From: JBOGWP01 sp050693875
GTDB lineage: Bacteria > Actinomycetota > CADDZG01 > JAHWKV01 > JBOGWP01
Reading direction: 5' to 3'
NCBI GenBank assembly: GCA_050693875.1
Contig: JBOGWP010000066.1
Span: 1 to 8,408 of the forward strand
Length of the DNA: 8,408 bases
The notes under the pieces: generated by a model
What the model was told of the DNA's origin: nothing
Databases searched by the model: none
What the model saw: the letters and a program-made list of their open reading frames with translations, nothing else
Made by a program: the position numbers and the translations under genes
Part shown: in pieces, positions 4,677 to 8,408 of the stretch
Numbering within the stretch: the first letter of the stretch is position 1
Layout: every line of letters starts with the position of its first letter

Positions 4677-6503
4677 TTGACCTGGCAAAAACGACTCCGC
4701 CTCTGGCTCCCCAGGATCGTTGTCCTGCTGATTCTCTACGTCGGCTACCTGTGGGTGTTCCAGCTCGTCAACACCTGCGTCGACCCCTCCGGCACCGAGG
4801 TCGGCTGCACCGCTCGGGAGGCGCACAAGGCCCTGCCCGGCGTGCTCTTCGGCGTTCTCAGGCTCATCTTGAACCTGCTGTTCGTGGCGTCGTTCATCGT
4901 CATCCAGTTCGCAGCCTTGTATTGGTTCCTCGCTCGGGGAGCCTCGTACAAGATCATGCCGGGCGAGTACGAGGAGAGCTTTGAGGATGTGCGTGGCCAG
5001 AAGGAGGTCGTGGAATCGGTGAAGGAAGTCGTCAAGCTCTTCCAGGGGTTCCGGGACTTCAAGAAGGTCGGTGGCTACCCACCGCACGGCATCCTGTTCG
5101 AGGGCCCGCCGGGCACCGGAAAGACCCTGCTGGCAAAGGCGCTTGCGGGCACCGTCAGGGTCCCGTTCCTCGGCGCCACCGGGACCGGCTTCTCCAGCAT
5201 GTGGCTCGGCATGGGCAACATGCGCGTGATGATGATGTTCCGGAAGGCCCGCAAGTTCGCCAAGCGCTACGACGGCTGCGTGATCTTCATCGACGAGATC
5301 GACGCGATCGGATCCCGGGGCGGCGTCGCGATGGCGAGGGCCGAGGGACCCGGGCTGTTCGGGCGCGTGTTTGGACCGGGCGTGGCCGGCGGCAACACCC
5401 ACCCGGTGGTCATGGGCGGAATGGGCGGCGGCGGCGGCGGAATCATCAACGAGCTGCTCGTTCAGATGGACGGACTCGTGGTCCCACGGGGGCTCAAGCG
5501 CTACATCCGGCGGGTGTTCCGGATGAAGAAGAAGTCCCCCTCGTACAACATCCTGATCATCGGAGCGACGAACCGGGCCCAGGATCTGGACCCCGCCCTG
5601 CTCAGGCCGGGCCGCTTCGACCGCAAGGTCCACGTGGGCCTCCCCGACAAGGAGGGTCGCAAGGACATCATCCAGTACTACCTGAACAAGGTCCGCCACG
5701 AGCCGATCGACCTCGACAAGTTCGCACAGGTGACCATCGGCTACTCGCCGGCCCGCATCAAGAACATCGTGAACGAGGCCCTGATCATGGCCCTCCAGGA
5801 CGGGCGCGATGCTCTGAGCTGGCATGACGTCTGGCAGGCCAAGCTCGTCGACGAGATCGGGCTGAAGCAGCCGGTGAAGTACACCGAGCGCGAGAAGGTC
5901 ATGACCGCCGTCCACGAGGCCGGTCACGCCGTGGCATCGCGTGAGCTCCAGTCGAAGGAGCGGCAGATCCAGGTCATCACGATCATCAAGCGTGAGGAGG
6001 CCCTCGGGCTTGTCCACTCGCTCGAGCTCGAGGAGCGCTTCAGCCGCACGAAGGACGACCTGCTCAACGAGATCAAGGTCTCGCTTGCCGGCATGGCCGC
6101 GGAGGAGATCTGGTTCGGCACCTCGACCAGCGGCACCGGCGGAGACCTCTACAACGCCACGATGCGGACGGTTCAGTACATCGGGCAGTGGGGGATGGGC
6201 CGGAGACTTCTCGCCTACACCGTCATTCCGAGGTCGGTCTACGGCGGCTCCGACATCGTCGAGCACATGCTGAAGGACAAGGAGATCAAAGACGAGATCG
6301 ACGGCATCCTGAAGCAGTGCAAGGCCGAGGTCACCGCGCTGCTCAAGCGCCGCGGTGACGCGGTCGAGCGGATCCGCGACGAGCTTCTCGAGCGCGAGGA
6401 GCTGGTGGGCGACCAGCTCGAGGCGCTCATGCGGGAGATCTTCGAGGAGCCCGTCGCTGCAGCGACGACGACCGGCCCCGTCACTTCTGGTCCGATCTCG
6501 TAA
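4677..6503 (+). CDS. divergent FtsH-family membrane AAA+ zinc metalloprotease
   Basis: The 608-residue product has the FtsH order: membrane anchor, AAA+ ATPase, M41 zinc protease. Family members form hexamers that pull membrane and soluble proteins into a protease chamber facing the cytoplasm. Numbered from the TTG at 4677: helices at about 14-30 and 56-85, a short loop between them with C34 and C44; Walker A GPPGTGKT (143-150); pore loop FSSMWLGMG (172-180); Walker B FIDEIDAI with D206/E207; second region of homology GATNRAQDLDPALLRPGRFDR (296-316); HEAGH zinc site (413-417); third ligand D490 in GGDLYNAT. All catalytic residues are present. Oddities: an ectodomain of about 25 residues instead of roughly 75, Trp in place of Phe in the pore loop, and two insertions between Walker B and the second region of homology. 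It is probably a specialised paralogue. The TTG at 4641 is an unlikely alternative start. Confidence 0.9.
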   Translation: MTWQKRLRLWLPRIVVLLILYVGYLWVFQLVNTCVDPSGTEVGCTAREAHKALPGVLFGVLRLILNLLFVASFIVIQFAALYWFLARGASYKIMPGEYEESFEDVRGQKEVVESVKEVVKLFQGFRDFKKVGGYPPHGILFEGPPGTGKTLLAKALAGTVRVPFLGATGTGFSSMWLGMGNMRVMMMFRKARKFAKRYDGCVIFIDEIDAIGSRGGVAMARAEGPGLFGRVFGPGVAGGNTHPVVMGGMGGGGGGIINELLVQMDGLVVPRGLKRYIRRVFRMKKKSPSYNILIIGATNRAQDLDPALLRPGRFDRKVHVGLPDKEGRKDIIQYYLNKVRHEPIDLDKFAQVTIGYSPARIKNIVNEALIMALQDGRDALSWHDVWQAKLVDEIGLKQPVKYTEREKVMTAVHEAGHAVASRELQSKERQIQVITIIKREEALGLVHSLELEERFSRTKDDLLNEIKVSLAGMAAEEIWFGTSTSGTGGDLYNATMRTVQYIGQWGMGRRLLAYTVIPRSVYGGSDIVEHMLKDKEIKDEIDGILKQCKAEVTALLKRRGDAVERIRDELLEREELVGDQLEALMREIFEEPVAAATTTGPVTSGPIS

Positions 6504-6610
6504 ATAGACCCGATAACGGGCCCCCTTCCTTTGGCTGAGAGTTAGCATTGGGCCTCTGGCGACGCGCCCTCGCATCCGGCGGCACGTCCCTCGATCGAGA
6601 GCTTCCCCAA

Positions 6611-6616
6611 AGGAGG
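6611..6616 (+). promoter_or_regulatory. ribosome binding site of the Lys/Ala-rich gene
   Basis: AGGAGG, within AAAGGAGGTGGG, ends 8 bases before the GTG at 6625. An earlier in-frame GTG at 6616 overlaps this site and so cannot be the start it serves. Confidence 0.8.
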
Positions 6617-6624
6617 TGGGATCG

Positions 6625-7044
6625 GTGGCCGACAGAAAGCTGCGCAAGGACCTGAGCGACACCCGGAAGATGGTGAAGGAGGCCGCGGCCGCACTGCGGA
6701 AGGCAGCAGACCGGGCCGGAAAGATCGCCAGGGAGACCGGGACGGAGATCAGCGGGTCGAAGGAGCTCAAGCAGGCCCGCAAGCAGGGTGCCGACGCGGT
6801 GAAGGCGATGGCCGCCGCCGCCAAGGCCGCCGTGGACACGATCACCTCCGGAGCGAAGAAGCTCTCCGACAGCCGTGAGGTCAAGAAGGCCACCGATCGG
6901 ACGAAGAGGGCGGCGACGTCGACCGTGAGCGCCGCGAAGTCGGCGGGCAAGGCGGCGGGCTCGAAGGCGAAGGAGCAGGCGACGAGCGCTCGACGCTCGG
7001 CGGCCAAGACCGCGGCCCGCGTCACGAAGAAGGTTACGGGCTAG
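6625..7044 (+). CDS. Lys/Ala-rich, histone H1-like protein of unknown function
   Basis: The 139-residue product is almost entirely Lys, Ala, Arg, Ser, Thr, Glu and Asp, with no Cys, Trp, Tyr, His or Phe. The first two thirds should form long amphipathic helices (for example MVKEAAAALRKAADRAGKIA, 16-35). The last part, AGKAAGSKAKEQATSARRSA and on to KKVTG, resembles the basic tails of histone H1 and of actinobacterial HU-like proteins. There is an internal repeat of 38-residue period: SGSKELKQARKQGADAV (43-59) against SDSREVKKATDRTKRAA (81-97). No signal peptide or membrane helix is seen. A DNA- or polyphosphate-binding role is plausible but unproven; a stress-type helical protein is another option. 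The GTG at 6625 is fixed by the strong ribosome binding site. It follows the FtsH-like gene by 121 bases on the same strand. Confidence 0.75.
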   Translation: MADRKLRKDLSDTRKMVKEAAAALRKAADRAGKIARETGTEISGSKELKQARKQGADAVKAMAAAAKAAVDTITSGAKKLSDSREVKKATDRTKRAATSTVSAAKSAGKAAGSKAKEQATSARRSAAKTAARVTKKVTG

Positions 7045-7087
7045 CAAAATCCGCCGAGCGCATGGTGCCGACGCCCGTTGCACGGCC

Positions 7088-7093
7088 GATAAT
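7088..7093 (+). promoter_or_regulatory. possible -10 box of the patatin-like gene
   Basis: GATAAT differs from TATAAT by one base. Transcription would start near 7100, giving a leader of about 28 bases that includes the GGGGAG ribosome binding site (7118-7123). No good -35 box is visible; TTGCAC at 7078-7083 is too close to serve. Confidence 0.4.
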
Positions 7094-7127
7094 GGATTCG
7101 GACGGTCGAGCGTGAGCGGGGAGCATC

Positions 7128-8096
7128 ATGGCGCTGCGCTGGAACGAGTGGCGTAGCAGGCTCATACGCCGCCGCGAGCCCCTGGCGTTCGTCTTCTCCG
7201 GGGGCGGCGCGCTGGGTGCGCTCCAAGTTGGCCTCCTCCGGGCCCTGTTGGAGCAGGGACTCCGGCCGGATCTCGTCGTCGGGACCTCGGTGGGCGCCCT
7301 GAACGCAGTCTTCATGGCCCACGACCCAACCATCGACGGCGTCGACAGGCTACGAGCGATCTGGGTGCGGATGCGCCGCGACGACCTCTTCCGCGGGGGC
7401 CGGGTGGTCTCGGCGTGGAAGGCGCTGCGGCGGGGCTCCCACCTCTACTCGAACGACGGCCTCCGGCGGTTGCTCGAGACCCACATCCCCGCCGAGACCT
7501 TCGAGGAGCTCGCCATCCCGGCCCACGTGGTCGCCACGAAGATCGACACCGGCGAGGAGGCGTGGTTCTCGTCCGGCGGTTTCGTGGAGCCGGTGCTTGC
7601 GTCGGCGGCGCTGCCGGGGGCGCTCCCTCCGGTCACCATCGACGGGGTCACCTACGTCGACGGCGGCGTTGCCAACAACGTTCCGGTCTCGCGGGCGGTC
7701 GAGCTCGGTGCCCGTTCGATCTACGTCCTCAACGTCAACACCGCACACCAGCACCGGGGGCTCCAGAGGCCCCACGACTTCATGATGCACGGGATGGTCC
7801 TGGCCAGGGCCCAGCGGTACCGGCACGACCTGGAGCGCTACCGGCACGAGGCGAAGATCGTCGAGCTGCCGCCGGTCGAAGTCGGACACGTGCATCTGAC
7901 GGACCTGCGTCAGACCGAACGTCTCATCGACTCCGCCTACGAGTCCGCCCGTGCGTTTCTGACGGGCCTCGCCGGGCCGATGGGATCAGAGGGAGCGGTG
8001 CGTGCGGTGGCCCCGCGCGGATCGACGAAGAGCACGGATCGCGAAGCTGCACCTGCCCGCGAGGCGGCTCCTGCGTCGGAGCGGGACACGGGCTGA
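7128..8096 (+). CDS. patatin-like phospholipase
   Basis: This 322-residue lipid acyl hydrolase has the Ser-Asp dyad of the patatin family. The oxyanion-hole loop SGGGALGALQVG (24-35) is followed by the nucleophile elbow GTSVG (52-56, Ser54). The dyad Asp is D178 in YVDGGVANNVP, the usual DGG motif. The core resembles bacterial RssA/YchK-type single-domain patatins, which cleave acyl groups from phospholipids or related esters. The start LRWNEWRSRLIRRR is basic and carries no signal peptide, so the protein is probably cytoplasmic or peripheral at the membrane. The last 40 or so residues are low-complexity (Ala, Arg, Glu, Ser) and probably disordered. The ATG at 7128 has GGGGAG upstream. Physiological substrate is unknown. 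It follows the Lys/Ala-rich gene by 83 bases and may have its own promoter. Confidence 0.92.
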   Translation: MALRWNEWRSRLIRRREPLAFVFSGGGALGALQVGLLRALLEQGLRPDLVVGTSVGALNAVFMAHDPTIDGVDRLRAIWVRMRRDDLFRGGRVVSAWKALRRGSHLYSNDGLRRLLETHIPAETFEELAIPAHVVATKIDTGEEAWFSSGGFVEPVLASAALPGALPPVTIDGVTYVDGGVANNVPVSRAVELGARSIYVLNVNTAHQHRGLQRPHDFMMHGMVLARAQRYRHDLERYRHEAKIVELPPVEVGHVHLTDLRQTERLIDSAYESARAFLTGLAGPMGSEGAVRAVAPRGSTKSTDREAAPAREAAPASERDTG

Positions 8097-8150
8097 TCCG
8101 GCGGGCAGGAATTCTCATCCGAAGTCGCGAACAATTTTCTTTGCCTGGTA

Positions 8151-8179
8151 TTGACCTGGCCCGGCGGGGGATCTATCGT
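8151..8179 (+). promoter_or_regulatory. orphan promoter pointing right
   Basis: TTGACC (8151-8156) and TATCGT (8174-8179) are separated by exactly 17 bases, one of the two best promoter matches in the window. Transcription would start near 8186. No convincing plus-strand gene follows before the window ends, and the transcript would run antisense to the minus-strand gene fragment at the right edge. It may drive a small RNA or the leader of a gene beyond the window. Confidence 0.5.
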
Positions 8180-8180
8180 G

Positions 8181-8276
8181 TGCCTCGCCCCGAGAGGCAG
8201 GAAGGCTTCGGTCAGAATGCCACTCGGGGCACTTACGCGTCCGTGGCTCGTTCTCGCGCGAACTAGCCGCTTGCGG
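8181..8276 (+). other. chain of small inverted repeats after the orphan promoter
   Basis: Several short stems follow one another: TGCCTC/GAGGCA (8181-8186 with 8194-8199, 7-base loop), GCCAC/GTGGC (8219-8223 with 8243-8247), GTTC/GAAC (8250-8253 with 8260-8263) and CCGC/GCGG (8267-8270 with 8273-8276) followed by TTT. A structured RNA is possible, but each stem is short and could arise by chance in GC-rich DNA. The GTTCTC-type palindrome at 8250-8263 resembles the one at 2578-2591 (12 of 14 bases). Confidence 0.3.
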
Positions 8277-8408
8277 TTTCCGCATCGACAAAAAGTTGTT
8301 CATGCGGCCATGGACGTGCTCCTGGTGAGGTGCCGAGGTCGTCGAAGAGGGCTTGCATGCCGATACGGAGCGCCTCGTAGTCCCGGTCGACGCGGGTCCA
8401 TGCCTTGG
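8263..8408 (-). CDS. C-terminal end of an unidentified protein (enters from right edge)
   Basis: On the minus strand one frame is open from the window edge to a TAG at 8263-8265, giving about 48 residues. The visible product contains TRVDRDYEALRIGMQALFDD, then LGTSPGARPWPHEQLFVDAE and ends TASG. The first 26 or so codons mostly end in G or C, as expected of a real gene here, while the last 20 have many A/T third positions, so the end may be diverged. I do not recognise the family. The other two minus-strand frames give Arg/Ser/Pro-rich products that look non-coding. Only the full gene beyond the window can settle it. Confidence 0.4.
   Translation of the reverse strand, partial: KAWTRVDRDYEALRIGMQALFDDLGTSPGARPWPHEQLFVDAETASG

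Noticed and set aside
6531..6560. Possible TPP riboswitch, because of GGCTGAGAG
   Set aside because: Only the CTGAGA piece (6535-6540) is present. The ACCTGA element and paired arms are absent, and the downstream gene is not a thiamin gene.
4635..7025. Minus-strand open frame of 796 codons
   Set aside because: It lies antisense across the FtsH-like gene and most of the Lys/Ala-rich gene. The product is Leu/Asp/Val/His-rich with no domain, while the plus strand has all FtsH motifs.
8180..8266. Short plus-strand open frame from a GTG (28 codons)
   Set aside because: The GTG lies before the expected transcription start near 8186, there is no ribosome binding site, and the product matches nothing I know.
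8129..8303. Possible terminal inverted repeats of a small mobile element (GAACAATTTTCTTTG against the reverse complement of GACAAAAAGTTGTTC)
   Set aside because: Only about 11 of 16 bases match, both arms are simple A/T-rich runs, and no flanking direct repeat is seen.

Overview
The window is high-G+C, and several gene families point to an actinobacterium, probably from a deep-branching lineage. They are a DUF3107 protein, a DUF5319 protein, a split-barrel flavin enzyme of the F420-dependent PPOX class and a PimB'-like GT4 glycosyltransferase. Several genes also lack a Shine-Dalgarno sequence and start about 7-8 bases after a -10 box, the leaderless style common in Actinobacteria. Assignments rest on motifs read by eye; no database search was run.

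Left part (1-1574): the 5' end of an IS1595-type transposase runs off the left edge on the minus strand. A gene-less stretch (130-452) follows, holding two diverged copies of a 79-bp GC-rich repeat. Next is a GT4 glycosyltransferase on the minus strand.

Middle part (1575-4429): an aquaporin-family channel is divergent from the glycosyltransferase and has a good TTGACG-N17-TAGGCT promoter. A solo receiver-domain response regulator follows, with a perfect palindrome upstream. It converges on the F420/FMN split-barrel gene across a strong GC hairpin. A DUF3107 gene (minus) and a DUF5319 gene (plus) then diverge from a 43-bp spacer with one symmetric -10 element that could serve both. The DUF5319 protein carries an extra C-terminal zinc ribbon and a possible helix-turn-helix.

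Right part (4430-8408): a divergent membrane AAA+ metalloprotease of the FtsH family is followed by a Lys/Ala-rich histone-H1-like protein with an internal repeat and by a patatin-like phospholipase, all on the plus strand. They are separated by gaps of about 80-120 bp, so they are probably separate or loosely linked transcription units. After the phospholipase comes a good promoter with no gene behind it, then a chain of small hairpins. The C-terminal end of an unidentified minus-strand gene enters from the right edge.

The genes do not form one pathway; most look like chromosomal housekeeping or accessory genes. The most unusual items are the FtsH-like protease (large ATPase-domain insertions, very short ectodomain with two cysteines), the DUF5319-zinc ribbon fusion, the symmetric promoter between the two DUF genes, and the orphan promoter with hairpins near the right edge.
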